From: Acinetobacter chengduensis
GTDB lineage: Bacteria; Pseudomonadota; Gammaproteobacteria; Pseudomonadales; Moraxellaceae
Assembly: GCF_003664645.1 (NCBI RefSeq)
Contig: NZ_RCHC01000001.1
Coordinates: forward strand, 124,001 to 188,000
DNA: 64,000 nucleotides
Direction: 5' to 3'
The translations under genes and the position numbers were made by a program. Below are positions 27,403-36,391 of this stretch, piece by piece (positions within the stretch are counted from its first letter, which is position 1; every line of letters starts with the position of its first letter). The notes under the pieces were generated by a model that worked only from the letters and a program-made list of their open reading frames with translations, did not search any database and was not told where the DNA came from.

Positions 27403-28182
27403 TTATTTCAGCGCTAGCATTATCTCATTCATCTGTCCTTTCTGTTCCCCCTGCTGTGTTTTCTCCAGCCAGCGCCAGCGTTGATGATGCAAAGTTAAAT
27501 AATTTGAACAACGCGTGCCATAAACTGGACTTTGAATAAATGTAGACGATAACAATGCTTCCATCTCAGGTTGAATGCCTGTATTGGGGAGTTGCTCAAG
27601 CACAACTTTACGTTCATCTTCTAAAATATCCCACACCGCATACTCAATATCCTCAGATGGAACCTGTGGCTGTTGTAACATAGGAAGTAATTCTTGGGTA
27701 AAGCGTTTACGTAAATGTCGTGTTTTCACCCAATCTTCCGACATCAACCCATTAGAAACTACATATACCCCTTTGGCTAAAACTTGTGGTGCTTCGCCTC
27801 GGTTACTCATATAAACAGCTTGCTGAGTATCTCCCAAAAACAAATTAAAGCCAGCATAGTCACACTGACGCTTTTCTAAAGCTTGTGCAAAGCGAATTGG
27901 GGTTTCATTAGAGGCCAGAAATGTTTGTATAAGATGACCACGTGAGGTCGTATATTGAGTTTTGTCTGTGCCATCTCTGAAGTTGGTAATAATGGCCCAG
28001 CGTCCTGTTGCGGTCACACCCATCCATGTACCACCCGATTGCAGGTCTTGTCCTGCAATAATGTCGCTGTTTGGCCATACATGTAATGGTGCGGTAGGAC
28101 GATGGTAAAATTCATCGCGATTGGAAATTAAACAGAGTGGCAAATCATCCAATACTTGCCAAGCAAAGGCCACAATACACAT
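27403..28182 (-). CDS. NRDE-family (TANGO2-like) protein
   Basis: 259-residue member of the NRDE/DUF833 family, related to animal TANGO2. It starts MCIVAFAWQ, with the family's Cys2, and carries the name-giving SNRDEFYHRP near residue 20, then GGTWMGVTATGRWA and ITNFRD. The N-terminal Cys and fold suggest an Ntn-hydrolase-like protein; its function is poorly known (haem handling has been proposed for TANGO2 relatives). The ATG at 28182 is used; an upstream in-frame TTG is unlikely. Divergent from lgt. Confidence 0.82.
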   Translation of the reverse strand: MCIVAFAWQVLDDLPLCLISNRDEFYHRPTAPLHVWPNSDIIAGQDLQSGGTWMGVTATGRWAIITNFRDGTDKTQYTTSRGHLIQTFLASNETPIRFAQALEKRQCDYAGFNLFLGDTQQAVYMSNRGEAPQVLAKGVYVVSNGLMSEDWVKTRHLRKRFTQELLPMLQQPQVPSEDIEYAVWDILEDERKVVLEQLPNTGIQPEMEALLSSTFIQSPVYGTRCSNYLTLHHQRWRWLEKTQQGEQKGQMNEIMLALK

Positions 28183-28275
28183 AGTCAAAGTTCATTATCT
28201 TTACACATTGAATATACAACATATTTCTATAGATTCCGTTAAAATCTGTGCAAAACAAAATGCTAAGGAGCAGCA

Positions 28276-29088
28276 ATGCTGACCTACCCAAATATCGACC
28301 CAGTGGCCGTGTCGCTGGGCCCATTACAAGTCCATTGGTATGGACTGATGTATTTATTGGCCTTTTTATTTGCTTGGGGCCTTGCCACTCATCGTGCTAA
28401 ACAACGTGATGGTTGGACTTCAGATATGGTGTCTGATCTGATCTTTTACGGCGCACTCGGTGTTGTTGTAGGTGGCCGTGTAGGTTATGTCTTCTTTTAT
28501 GGTTTTGATCAGTTTCTTGCGAATCCACTTTGGCTGTTCCAAGTCTGGACAGGAGGCATGAGCTTTCATGGTGGCTTCTTGGGCGTAATGGTGGCCATGC
28601 TCCTTTGGTGCAAAAAGTACAAAATGACATGGTTCCAAACCCTCGACTTTATTGCGCCCTGCGTGCCGACAGGTCTGATGTTTGGCCGTATTGGCAACTT
28701 TATTGGCGGTGAACTCTATGGTCGCCCAGTACATGATCCAAACTTTGCTTTGGGCATGATCTTTCCAACAGATCCATTACAGTTAGTGCGTCATCCTTCA
28801 CAACTGTATCAAGCGCTTTGTGAAGGTCTAATTTTATTCATCGTGCTTTGGTGGTTTAGCTCTAAGCCACGCCCACGCTTTGCTGTTTCTGCACTATTTC
28901 TGATTGGCTATGGTATTGCACGCTTTGTGGTCGAGTTCTTCCGTGAACCTGATAATGGCCAACTCTTTATTGGCTGGATGAGCAAAGGACAATTCCTGAC
29001 TGTACCAATGATTCTGATTGGCCTATGGATGCTGTGGTATGCCTACCAGAAAAAAATCTATGATTGGGGTCCACTCAAAAATAAATAA
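28276..29088 (+). CDS. lgt: prolipoprotein diacylglyceryl transferase
   Basis: Inner-membrane enzyme adding diacylglycerol to the lipobox Cys of prolipoproteins, the first step of lipoprotein maturation. 270 residues with seven membrane segments. Family markers are the N-terminal VHWYGLMYLLAFLF, GGRVGYVFFY, the Lgt signature GRIGNFIGGELYGRP, HPSQLYQA and a C-terminal EFFREPD. It has an AAGGAG ribosome site 7 bp upstream. Several predicted lipoproteins in this window would be its substrates. Confidence 0.96.
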   Translation: MLTYPNIDPVAVSLGPLQVHWYGLMYLLAFLFAWGLATHRAKQRDGWTSDMVSDLIFYGALGVVVGGRVGYVFFYGFDQFLANPLWLFQVWTGGMSFHGGFLGVMVAMLLWCKKYKMTWFQTLDFIAPCVPTGLMFGRIGNFIGGELYGRPVHDPNFALGMIFPTDPLQLVRHPSQLYQALCEGLILFIVLWWFSSKPRPRFAVSALFLIGYGIARFVVEFFREPDNGQLFIGWMSKGQFLTVPMILIGLWMLWYAYQKKIYDWGPLKNK

Positions 29089-29107
29089 CATCATGATTTA
29101 GCATTTT

Positions 29108-29132
29108 AGCGGAGCCTCAGCTCCGCTTTTTT
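29108..29132 (+). terminator. terminator after lgt
   Basis: AGCGGAGC, loop CTCA, GCTCCGCT followed by TTTTT. Confidence 0.87.
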
Positions 29133-29198
29133 GTACTGCATTTTTAAGCACATTTTATGCTACAGTCTTAGTCTTTCTATCAATAGACATACGACAAC

Positions 29199-29582
29199 AT
29201 GCTTGAGTTTTGGTTTAATCCACAAATTTCGGTGGTCAAAAAATTCCTGATCTTTGCCCTCATTGCCATAGCCACTGCTGTGCTTTATTGGATGGAACCG
29301 CTCAAACTTGATGCCATTTTAATGTTCTTGGGCACAGGCATTATTTTTCTGATTTGTCGCTATTGTAAAATTCACTTCGCCAGTAAAAACCCAACGGGTT
29401 TGTTGTACCGTGTACTGACCTGGATTCCGATTGCACTGTTATTAGCACTCATTTTTATGCACATGAAAGATGGTGAAATTTTAATTCCAGGCGCACAAGG
29501 GATTGGCTTTATGGCTTTGGCGATCTGCATTTTTTCACCGCTATCGCTACTGAATCAGCATTCATCTGCTGAAAAGGGATAA
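29199..29582 (+). CDS. small membrane protein of unknown function (paralogue 1)
   Basis: 127 residues with four predicted membrane segments (about 13-31, 39-54, 68-86, 96-113). It begins MLEFWFNPQISVVKK and resembles the next gene, which begins MLDFWYSDRCSREMK, in length, helix layout and the GAQGIGF/AVQALGF segment in the last helix. The two are 5 bp apart and surely co-transcribed. I recognise no family. They face the two amidase-like genes on the opposite strand. Confidence 0.65.
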   Translation: MLEFWFNPQISVVKKFLIFALIAIATAVLYWMEPLKLDAILMFLGTGIIFLICRYCKIHFASKNPTGLLYRVLTWIPIALLLALIFMHMKDGEILIPGAQGIGFMALAICIFSPLSLLNQHSSAEKG

Positions 29583-29587
29583 ATACC

Positions 29588-29959
29588 ATGCTGGATTTTT
29601 GGTATTCCGACCGCTGTAGCCGAGAAATGAAACTAGGAGCATGTGTCGTCACCTGTTTAATCATTTATGCATGCTCATCCTTTGAAAGATTAAGTACCAC
29701 CTTAACCTTATTTTGCTTAGCCACAGGAGCAGGTCTTCATTTTATAAGAATATTAAAAAATAAACTCACAGCAAATCATCCTTATGCCGAAGGCTTTCAC
29801 ATTCTATTTTTTGTATTGCCTATCATTTGCATGCTCGCAGTTATCACTAACCTACCAGACAATCACAAACTGCTCAGCGCAGTACAAGCGCTCGGCTTTG
29901 GCTTACTCGGTATATTTATAACATCTATCTATGCAAACCGCGCCAAACGCTTCGATTAG
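29588..29959 (+). CDS. small membrane protein of unknown function (paralogue 2)
   Basis: 123 residues with four predicted membrane segments, a diverged copy of the preceding gene (shared ML-[ED]-FW start, similar helix spacing, Q-[AG]-[LI]-GFG in the last helix). The identity is low outside these points, so the duplication is old. No known domain. Ends 55 bp before the convergent amidase-like gene, with no clear terminator between. Confidence 0.63.
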   Translation: MLDFWYSDRCSREMKLGACVVTCLIIYACSSFERLSTTLTLFCLATGAGLHFIRILKNKLTANHPYAEGFHILFFVLPIICMLAVITNLPDNHKLLSAVQALGFGLLGIFITSIYANRAKRFD

Positions 29960-30014
29960 CGTGACACGGTGAAATAAGAGACTTGATAAAGTTTGCGGAA
30001 CTACTGAGATTATT

Positions 30015-30542
30015 TTATTTGTTTAAACGGTAGTATTCATAACGTACATTTGGATCTTTATACACGGCATAACCACTTTGCTGAAAATCAGATACCCAAT
30101 TTGAGCCTGTATAGGCTGCAATATGCCCATACACATGCTTTTGAGTGCGATTAATAATATAAATATCGCCTTTTTTCGGACGGTCAAAAGACTGATTAAT
30201 CCGCTCATAGCCAATTTTTTGTAAGGTATTGCCCCAATCTGCTGCCGCCACAGGATGGTTATTAAATTTAGCACCCGCAGACTCTAAAGCAATACGGACA
30301 CTCTTGGCGCATTTTTGCGAGCTGGTTTGTGCTGTCACACCACGAAGCTTTTGCGCAAATTTATCGATATCAATACGCTGACCGTTGTTCGCACCAAAAA
30401 TTCTACGTGGGGCATCTTCTTGTACATTTACACGGCTGTTATTACGACTAGAACGTTTCGTAGCTTGTTGGGATCGGATCACAATTTCTGCTTTGACTGG
30501 GCCATTTATACTTTGTAAGTCAACGCCTTGATCATAAACCAT
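30015..30542 (-). CDS. papain/CHAP-like amidase protein, putative peptidoglycan hydrolase (copy 1)
   Basis: 175 residues from the ATG at 30542 (MVYDQGVDLQ); this start is supported by alignment with its neighbour (MLVDSQYIEI) and an AAGAGG 12 bp upstream, while in-frame TTG codons reach 30566. The C-terminal 110 residues have the order of NlpC/P60-CHAP cysteine amidases: Cys78 at the start of a helix (SSQKCAKSVRIALESAG), KKGDIYII, His140 (VYGHIAAYTG) and Asp152 (WVSDFQQ). It has no signal peptide or membrane segment. Such signal-less amidases are known as type VI secretion or phage lytic effectors, but nothing of either lies nearby. Function is inferred from motifs. Confidence 0.7.
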   Translation of the reverse strand: MVYDQGVDLQSINGPVKAEIVIRSQQATKRSSRNNSRVNVQEDAPRRIFGANNGQRIDIDKFAQKLRGVTAQTSSQKCAKSVRIALESAGAKFNNHPVAAADWGNTLQKIGYERINQSFDRPKKGDIYIINRTQKHVYGHIAAYTGSNWVSDFQQSGYAVYKDPNVRYEYYRLNK

Positions 30543-30566
30543 CTGAAACAACAACCTCTTTTTCAA

Positions 30567-30723
30567 TCCGCATTGATTGAATTTAATGCCCTAAACAGCG
30601 GCCGATACTACGCCCCTAAACTTAAAATATCATGCCCAAAATGTAAGAAAATTTAAGAAAAGGACTTTACCATTCACTATTTGGATGGTTTTTAATCAAT
30701 TAAAAATTTAAAACTTTCAGCAA
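30567..30723. other. gap between amidase-like paralogues
   Basis: 157 A/T-rich bp with no ORF. An immunity gene, expected next to a toxic amidase effector, is not found here. Confidence 0.5.
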
Positions 30724-31275
30724 CTACAATGCCAAACGATAATATTCATATTGAACACCATCATCTTTATACACGTCATAACTTTTTTGCTTAAAATCCG
30801 ACACCCACTCTGAACCCGTAAAGCCCGCAATATGGCCATACACATGTTTAGAGGTACGATGAATGATATAAATATCCCCCTCTTGTGGTCGGTCAAACTC
30901 AGGTTGAATATGCTTATAGCCTAGCTTCATTAAGGTATCGCCCCAATCAGATGCTGCTATAGGATGAGCACCAATAACCGCTCCAGCACTTTCTAGAGCA
31001 ATTCGAATACTACGCGCACAGCGCTGTGAACTGACATGAGATTTAATGCTATCTAATTTTTGAATAAATTTTTCAACTTCAATTCTAGAAGCATTTTCCA
31101 TATTAAAAGTGTTAAATACATCACGGTTTTTTAAATACTCCGCCGTTAAATTTGAATTCACTTTAGGGTCTAGACTCGCCCGCTGAGAATATTGATTTGT
31201 GTTTTGCACTATTTCCTGTGCTTGTGCCTGAGTATAAGTATTATGTATTTCAATGTATTGGCTATCAACTAACAT
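30724..31275 (-). CDS. papain/CHAP-like amidase protein, putative peptidoglycan hydrolase (copy 2)
   Basis: 183-residue paralogue of the downstream gene. The match is high over the catalytic half: SSQRCARSIRIALESAG (Cys86), HPIAASDWGDTLMKLGY, EGDIYIIHRTSKHVYGHIAGFTG (His148) and EWVSDFKQ (Asp160), ending YEYYRLAL. The N-terminal 70 residues differ, as in proteins that share an enzyme domain but carry different targeting parts. GAGGAC lies 5 bp before the start. No signal peptide. The two genes point the same way, 181 bp apart. Confidence 0.7.
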   Translation of the reverse strand: MLVDSQYIEIHNTYTQAQAQEIVQNTNQYSQRASLDPKVNSNLTAEYLKNRDVFNTFNMENASRIEVEKFIQKLDSIKSHVSSQRCARSIRIALESAGAVIGAHPIAASDWGDTLMKLGYKHIQPEFDRPQEGDIYIIHRTSKHVYGHIAGFTGSEWVSDFKQKSYDVYKDDGVQYEYYRLAL

Positions 31276-31516
31276 CCGTTGTCCTCAATGACTCATTTTA
31301 AGCTTGCAGTCCTTTGCAAAAGACCAGACTATTTTTCATGCAGACGATAGTAAAAACCCAAACTTAAATCTTCTTTATAAATTTGTAAGTACGCGACATA
31401 AAGTTCATCTCAAAACGTAACAAATTGCAAAAACAGTACCCTGTTCACAATAGTTTGCTCAGCACCGAAAACAGGCTAAAATACCCCGCAAAATTTATTT
31501 AGATGATGAGAGCGAT

Positions 31517-32359
31517 ATGCGCCAATACCTCGACCTTTTACAGCACATTCTCGACAACGGTGGCGATAAAGGCGACCGTACAGGTACGGGAACGCGTTCT
31601 GTATTTGGTCATCAAATGCGCTTTGACCTTTCAAAAGGCTTTCCTTTACTCACCACAAAAAAAGTGCACTTTCGCTCGATTGTGATTGAACTACTGTGGT
31701 TTCTTAAAGGCGATACCAATGTTCAATACTTAAAAGACCACAAAGTGAGTATCTGGGATGAATGGGCAACAGCAGAGCAAACTGCGCGTTTTGGTCGCCC
31801 TGAAGGTGAGCTAGGGCCTGTATATGGTCATCAATGGCGTAACTTTGGCGCGACTCAAAATGCCGATGGTTCATTTAATGCTGATGGTTTTGACCAAATT
31901 AAATGGCTCATTAATGAGATTAAAACCAATCCAAACTCACGCCGCCTTATTGTTTCTGGCTGGAACCCAAATGAAGCTGGTCATGTTGCATTGCCTCCGT
32001 GCCACACCTTGTTCCAGTTTTTTGTACAAGATGGCAAATTATCTTGCCAGCTTTACCAGCGTAGTGCTGATGTATTTTTGGGCGTACCTTTTAATATTGC
32101 CAGCTATGCGCTTCTCACTCACATGATTGCGCAAGTGTGTGGGCTCGGCGTGGGCGATTTCGTTTGGACAGGTGGTGATACGCACCTTTATACCAACCAC
32201 TTTGAGCAAGCAAAATTACAACTTAGCCGTGAGCCAATGACACTATGTCAGCTCAAACTTAATCCAGAGATTAAAGACTTATTCGACTTCAAATTTGAAG
32301 ATATCGAAATCGTTGGATACGAATCTCATCCTGGTATTAAAGCGCCAGTTGCAGTCTAA
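31517..32359 (+). CDS. thyA: thymidylate synthase
   Basis: Converts dUMP to dTMP with methylene-tetrahydrofolate, yielding dihydrofolate. 280 residues, a little above the 264 of E. coli. Motifs: [18 protein letters not shown] at the N-terminus, catalytic Cys162 in [10 protein letters not shown], the dUMP-binding [12 protein letters not shown], and HLYTNH near the end. Followed, after a terminator, by folA, which recycles the dihydrofolate it makes. Confidence 0.97.
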   Translation: MRQYLDLLQHILDNGGDKGDRTGTGTRSVFGHQMRFDLSKGFPLLTTKKVHFRSIVIELLWFLKGDTNVQYLKDHKVSIWDEWATAEQTARFGRPEGELGPVYGHQWRNFGATQNADGSFNADGFDQIKWLINEIKTNPNSRRLIVSGWNPNEAGHVALPPCHTLFQFFVQDGKLSCQLYQRSADVFLGVPFNIASYALLTHMIAQVCGLGVGDFVWTGGDTHLYTNHFEQAKLQLSREPMTLCQLKLNPEIKDLFDFKFEDIEIVGYESHPGIKAPVAV

Positions 32360-32381
32360 ACCGACTGAATTGCACAAAAAT

Positions 32382-32413
32382 CAAAATCCTGCTTTGCGAA
32401 AAGCGGGATTTTG
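32382..32413 (+). terminator. terminator between thyA and folA
   Basis: CAAAATCCTGCTTT/AAAGCGGGATTTTG, a 14-bp stem with one G-T pair; the T tract is in the stem. Confidence 0.75.
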
Positions 32414-32456
32414 CATTTTAATAGGGTCAATTTTTATTGTGTTTGAGTAGTTCGCT

Positions 32457-32969
32457 ATGGCGTTCCAAAATTTAGAAGTTGTTCATGTAGTCGCAATGGA
32501 CCAACAACACTGTATTGGCAAAGGCAATGAGCTACCTTGGCATATCTCTGCTGACCTTAAACACTTTAAAGAAATTACCCAAGGTGGTGTTGTACTGATG
32601 GGCCGTAAAACTTTAGAGTCTATGGGACGCACTCTGCCCAAGCGCGTGAACTGGGTAATTACCCGTGACAACAACTGGCAATTTGAAGGCACTAAAGTTG
32701 CTTATAGTATTGAAGATGCCCTAAAACAGGCGGTTTCCGATGTAAAAGCATCAGAAAAACCGAATACGATTTTTATTATTGGTGGCGGTGAAATCTTTAA
32801 ACAAACCTTAGAGATTGCTGATCGCTTAGAGCTCACGCATGTGGAACTTGATGTGCAAGGCGATGCCCACTATCCAGCCATTCCATCTAGCTTCCAAAAA
32901 GTTGCCTCTGAACAACATATTGACGACAAAACTGGGATTGCTTTTGAGTTCGCAACTTACCAAAAATAA
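32457..32969 (+). CDS. folA: dihydrofolate reductase
   Basis: Reduces dihydrofolate to tetrahydrofolate with NADPH; the target of trimethoprim. 170 residues with VVAMDQQHCIGKGNELPWHISADLKHF split over the N-terminal strand and Met20-type loop (IGKGNELPW), GRKTLESMGR, and IIGGGEIF for the cofactor. Follows thyA in the same direction, the usual folate pairing. Confidence 0.95.
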   Translation: MAFQNLEVVHVVAMDQQHCIGKGNELPWHISADLKHFKEITQGGVVLMGRKTLESMGRTLPKRVNWVITRDNNWQFEGTKVAYSIEDALKQAVSDVKASEKPNTIFIIGGGEIFKQTLEIADRLELTHVELDVQGDAHYPAIPSSFQKVASEQHIDDKTGIAFEFATYQK

Positions 32970-32999
32970 AGGTAAATTATTGCAACAAAGCATGGACTT

Positions 33000-34067
33000 A
33001 TGCAGCAGCCTTCTCAACCCAATACCGCTATGAAATCTATTGCACTGAAACTCTTACATGGAGTTTTTAGCTTATTTGTGGTACTGAGTTCAGCTTGGCT
33101 CTGTATGGCCATTTGGATACAGCAACCTATTAATCACATTGTTAGCTATGCGATTATCGGTATTTGGATTGCCTTTGCGCTCAGTATCTTAGGCATCTAT
33201 TTTTCATACGTATTCAGTCGGCGCAAAGATATACTAATTTACTGTCTGGCCTTTTTGTTTGCCTTAATTTGGTACTTTAGCCTACCAGCACGACAAGACC
33301 GTGACTGGAACCCTGAAGTGGCTAAAATGCTGAACTACGAAAAACATGGTGACCAAATTACCCTACATAATGTCCGTAATTTTGATTGGCATGCTGATGG
33401 GAGTTATACCGAACGCTGGGAAACACGCCACTATAATCTGAACGAGATCACTGGCGTCAATATCATTACCTCTTATTGGATGGGGCCTCAAATTGCGCAT
33501 ACCTTGGTTAGCTTTGACTTTGCCCACAGCGCACCACTCACCTTCTCCATTGAAATTCGTAAAGAAAAAACTGAAGACTTTTCTGCAATAGGTGGCTTCT
33601 TCCGTCAGTTTGAGGTTAGCCTGATTGCAGCAGATGAAAAAGATATTATTTATACACGTAGTAATGTGCGTGGCGAACAGGTGTATTTTTTTCCCATCAA
33701 AATGGGCATGGCTGAACGTAAAGCATTATTTGAAGAATACCTGTCTAAGTCCGATGACTTAGCTGAACATGCCAAGTGGTATAACACCCTCACCAGTAAC
33801 TGCACCACGCTGGTATTTGACATGGTGCAAGCCGTCAGCAAAAAACAACTGCCTGTAGACTACCGCCTACTCGCTTCTGGCTACCTCCCAAACTATCTGT
33901 ATGACTTAAATGCCATTTCCCATCAATGGTCTATACAAACATGGTATCAGCGCGCGCACGTGAATCCACGCGTATCTAACAAGCAATATTTAAGCAGTGA
34001 ACAATATTCTAAACTGCTCCGTCAAGGTTTACCTCTTCATACCCATAACGCACCAAGCGAGCTATAA
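33000..34067 (+). CDS. DUF4105-type membrane protein
   Basis: 355-residue protein with three N-terminal membrane segments (about 15-38, 48-68, 78-95) followed by a periplasmic-looking DUF4105/Lnb-like domain: RNFDWHADGSYTERWETRHYNL, SFDFAHSAPLTFSIEIRKE and YNTLTSNCTTLVFDM with a conserved Cys. Related domains occur in envelope proteins of unknown role. It begins 30 bp after folA; the start has no clear ribosome site, and ATG at 33030 (MKSIALKLL) is the alternative. Confidence 0.78.
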   Translation: MQQPSQPNTAMKSIALKLLHGVFSLFVVLSSAWLCMAIWIQQPINHIVSYAIIGIWIAFALSILGIYFSYVFSRRKDILIYCLAFLFALIWYFSLPARQDRDWNPEVAKMLNYEKHGDQITLHNVRNFDWHADGSYTERWETRHYNLNEITGVNIITSYWMGPQIAHTLVSFDFAHSAPLTFSIEIRKEKTEDFSAIGGFFRQFEVSLIAADEKDIIYTRSNVRGEQVYFFPIKMGMAERKALFEEYLSKSDDLAEHAKWYNTLTSNCTTLVFDMVQAVSKKQLPVDYRLLASGYLPNYLYDLNAISHQWSIQTWYQRAHVNPRVSNKQYLSSEQYSKLLRQGLPLHTHNAPSEL

Positions 34068-34149
34068 AACAAACCTACAAATTGTAATAGAGTTATTTTT
34101 AAATATTTGTTTATATAGAGATAAGCCTATTACAAAAGAGTATAACCCC

Positions 34150-34608
34150 ATGCTAAAACAGCTCGTTCTTATAACTGCTTTGGGTACTGCAGCAATTCTT
34201 TCTGGATGTGAAAGCATGCCATCATCTTCGGCAACATCAACACAGAATCCACAGTTACTCCAAAATCGTACTTGGGTTGCCACTCATATTGGCAACACAG
34301 CCATTCAAACCTCACCTCAAGCGCGTAATATTCCGAGCATTCAATTTGATGAAGCAACTAAGCGTGTTTCTGGTGCTGATGGCTGTAACCGCATTATGGG
34401 AAGCTATAGCGTGAACCGCGATACACTACAACTAAGCCAAATGGCAGGTACGCGTATGGCCTGCCTCAATAACAATAATATTGACCGTGACTTTAATGAT
34501 GCTTTGGCTAAAGTTACTCATTACAAAACCATTGGTAAAACACTGCAACTACTCGACCGTTATGGCAACCCCGTTTTAAAATTTGAATCGGCAGTACAAC
34601 CTCGCTAA
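34150..34608 (+). CDS. META-domain lipoprotein (HslJ-like)
   Basis: 152 residues from the ATG at 34150: lipoprotein signal MLKQLVLITALGTAAILSGC with the lipid Cys at residue 20. The mature part is a META domain (about 40-145) with the signature PSIQFDEATKRVSGADGCNRIMGSY and TRMACLN. E. coli HslJ of this type is linked to heat shock and novobiocin tolerance; the molecular role is unknown. AAGAG lies 10 bp upstream. Frames open further upstream overlap the DUF4105 gene and are not used. Confidence 0.85.
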   Translation: MLKQLVLITALGTAAILSGCESMPSSSATSTQNPQLLQNRTWVATHIGNTAIQTSPQARNIPSIQFDEATKRVSGADGCNRIMGSYSVNRDTLQLSQMAGTRMACLNNNNIDRDFNDALAKVTHYKTIGKTLQLLDRYGNPVLKFESAVQPR

Positions 34609-34620
34609 ATCATTACCATC

Positions 34621-34642
34621 AGCCTGCATCTGCAGGCTTTTT
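34621..34642 (+). terminator. terminator after META lipoprotein
   Basis: AGCCTGCATCTGCAGGCT followed by TTTT; compact hairpin. Confidence 0.8.
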
Positions 34643-34726
34643 AATGCGATTTGGCACAGTAGCATTGTAGCTTTGAAAATTGCCCCGATATAAAAATACA
34701 ATTCAGACATTAATTAGGTTTAACTT

Positions 34727-35245
34727 ATGCAAAAAGCATTATTTGGTGGAGGTTGCTTCTGGTGTACAGAGGCTGTATTTCTACAATTACGTGGTGTTCA
34801 TGCTGTAACAAGTGGCTACGCTGGTGGCATAAGCCAAAATCCTAGCTATGAAGATATTTGTACAGGAACAACGCAACATGCAGAAGTCATTTTGATTGAT
34901 TTTGATGAATCGCTGATTAGTTTTTCCCAATTGCTTGATGTGTTTTTTGGAACCCATGATGCAACGACACTCAACCGTCAAGGCAATGACATTGGAACTC
35001 AATATCGTTCTGTAATTTACTTTATGGATGATGCACAAAAGGCGCAGGCCATTGAAGCAATAAATTCATTAAAATCCGAAGGATTAAATATTGTGACTGA
35101 GCTCAGCCCTTGCCCTGAGTTTTATCCAGCTGAAGACTATCATCAAAACTTTTTTGCCCGTAACCCAACCCAAGGTTACTGCAATTTTGCTATTCCACCG
35201 AAATTAGTAAAATTACAAAGCAAATTTAAAGACTTAATGAAATAG
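34727..35245 (+). CDS. msrA: peptide-methionine (S)-S-oxide reductase
   Basis: Repairs oxidised methionine (S epimer) in proteins. 172 residues with the MsrA active site [12 protein letters not shown] (catalytic Cys10), SGYAGG, and the YRSVIYF and DYHQNFF motifs. There is no signal peptide, so it acts in the cytoplasm. A second Cys in the C-terminal half ([14 protein letters not shown]) may be the resolving residue. Confidence 0.95.
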   Translation: MQKALFGGGCFWCTEAVFLQLRGVHAVTSGYAGGISQNPSYEDICTGTTQHAEVILIDFDESLISFSQLLDVFFGTHDATTLNRQGNDIGTQYRSVIYFMDDAQKAQAIEAINSLKSEGLNIVTELSPCPEFYPAEDYHQNFFARNPTQGYCNFAIPPKLVKLQSKFKDLMK

Positions 35246-35291
35246 TTGATTGCATAGCGGTTTGAATCTCATGCTATTGATCCAAACCAGA

Positions 35292-35330
35292 AGCATAAAA
35301 AAAGCAACCTATTGGTTGCTTTTTTATGCT
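35292..35330. terminator. bidirectional terminator between msrA and exbD
   Basis: AAAAAGCAACC/GGTTGCTTTTT around TATT, with flanking AGCAT/ATGCT that also pair; serves both converging genes. Confidence 0.88.
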
Positions 35331-35340
35331 TAACAGCAGA

Positions 35341-35745
35341 TTAATTATCTGTTGCAAAGGCAATATCACTGAGTCCGGCTCCACTCGCACGTGACATTAC
35401 TTGCGCAACAGTATCATAACGCGATTCTTTATCTGCTTTGAGTACAATCGTCGGCTTACGTTCAGCCTGACTTGCTGTATTAAAGCGTGTTTCCAGCTCT
35501 TCAATTGATACAACATTGCCATTCCATGCAATATCACCATTCGCATTAATGCTAATTGTGACATTTTCTGGTGGCAGATCAATAACTTCAGCAGTAGTTT
35601 GTGGCAAGGTTAATGGAATTGATGGGTTGGCAACGGTCGCTGTCACCAAAAAGATGATCATCAATACCAGCATAATATCGATGAGCGGAATGAGGTTCAT
35701 CTCATTCATGCCTGCATCGTTGTCTTCACCCAATTGAAAAGCCAT
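35341..35745 (-). CDS. exbD: ExbD-family biopolymer transport protein
   Basis: 134-residue partner of ExbB in the proton-driven motor that energises TonB. One N-terminal membrane helix (IPLIDIMLVLMIIFLVTATV) with the essential Asp in PLIDIMLVL, then a periplasmic domain. The start ATG shares one base with the exbB stop (TAATG), coupling the two. Third gene of tonB-exbB-exbD. Confidence 0.93.
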   Translation of the reverse strand: MAFQLGEDNDAGMNEMNLIPLIDIMLVLMIIFLVTATVANPSIPLTLPQTTAEVIDLPPENVTISINANGDIAWNGNVVSIEELETRFNTASQAERKPTIVLKADKESRYDTVAQVMSRASGAGLSDIAFATDN

Positions 35746-36365
35746 TAAGCTTGACCTCCAACTAAACCTTCTTGCGCAGGTGCTACTTCAGTCTTTTTTA
35801 CAGATTCTTGCTGTAACATGGTATCAATTAATAAGCCATGCGCTTGATCTTGTAACTCATTGGTTAGCGTACGGTTGAAACGCACACAAATGTTATAAGC
35901 CAATACCGCAGGAATTGCGACTGCCAAACCTAAACCAGTCATGATCAGCGCTTCACCTACGGGTGTAGCCACTTGTGCTAAACCTGCTTGACCGCTCTTA
36001 CCTACAGCAACCAAAGCATGGAAAATACCCCACACTGTACCAAACAAACCTACGAATGGTGCAAGTGATGCGATCGTACCTAGTACAGAAACGCCTTTTT
36101 CTGCATTGGCTTTTTCTACTGCAATTTGACGAAGCAATGCTTGCTCAGCCACAGCTTTACGTTGGTCAAAATTCAGCGGTGCAAATTTTGCTTTTAATGC
36201 TGTTAAAGCATCAGAAAGATGAGCATAAGCTACTTGTTTCAGCTGACGTGTACCCATAATACGTAAAACGAAAATAGTCCATGTCGCAATCGACATTGCC
36301 AACAACACAAAGTACAGCGTTTTGCTGACTGCATCTGCATGTTGCCAATAAACTGAAAAGTTCAT
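35745..36365 (-). CDS. exbB: ExbB-family proton channel protein
   Basis: 206-residue MotA/TolQ/ExbB-type channel with three membrane helices (about 15-35, 105-130, 145-170). The family pore motif GLFGTVWGIFHAL and TPVGEALIMTGLGLAVAIPAVLAYN are present. Forms the stator with ExbD for TonB. Starts 26 bp after tonB. Confidence 0.94.
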   Translation of the reverse strand: MNFSVYWQHADAVSKTLYFVLLAMSIATWTIFVLRIMGTRQLKQVAYAHLSDALTALKAKFAPLNFDQRKAVAEQALLRQIAVEKANAEKGVSVLGTIASLAPFVGLFGTVWGIFHALVAVGKSGQAGLAQVATPVGEALIMTGLGLAVAIPAVLAYNICVRFNRTLTNELQDQAHGLLIDTMLQQESVKKTEVAPAQEGLVGGQA

Positions 36366-36391
36366 ACTCGAACTCCTAATGGGTTAGCCGG

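Noticed and set aside
31276-31516. hidden immunity gene upstream of the amidase-like pair
   Set aside because: 241 A/T-rich bp with stops in all frames within short distance; nothing of gene length except the thyA promoter side.
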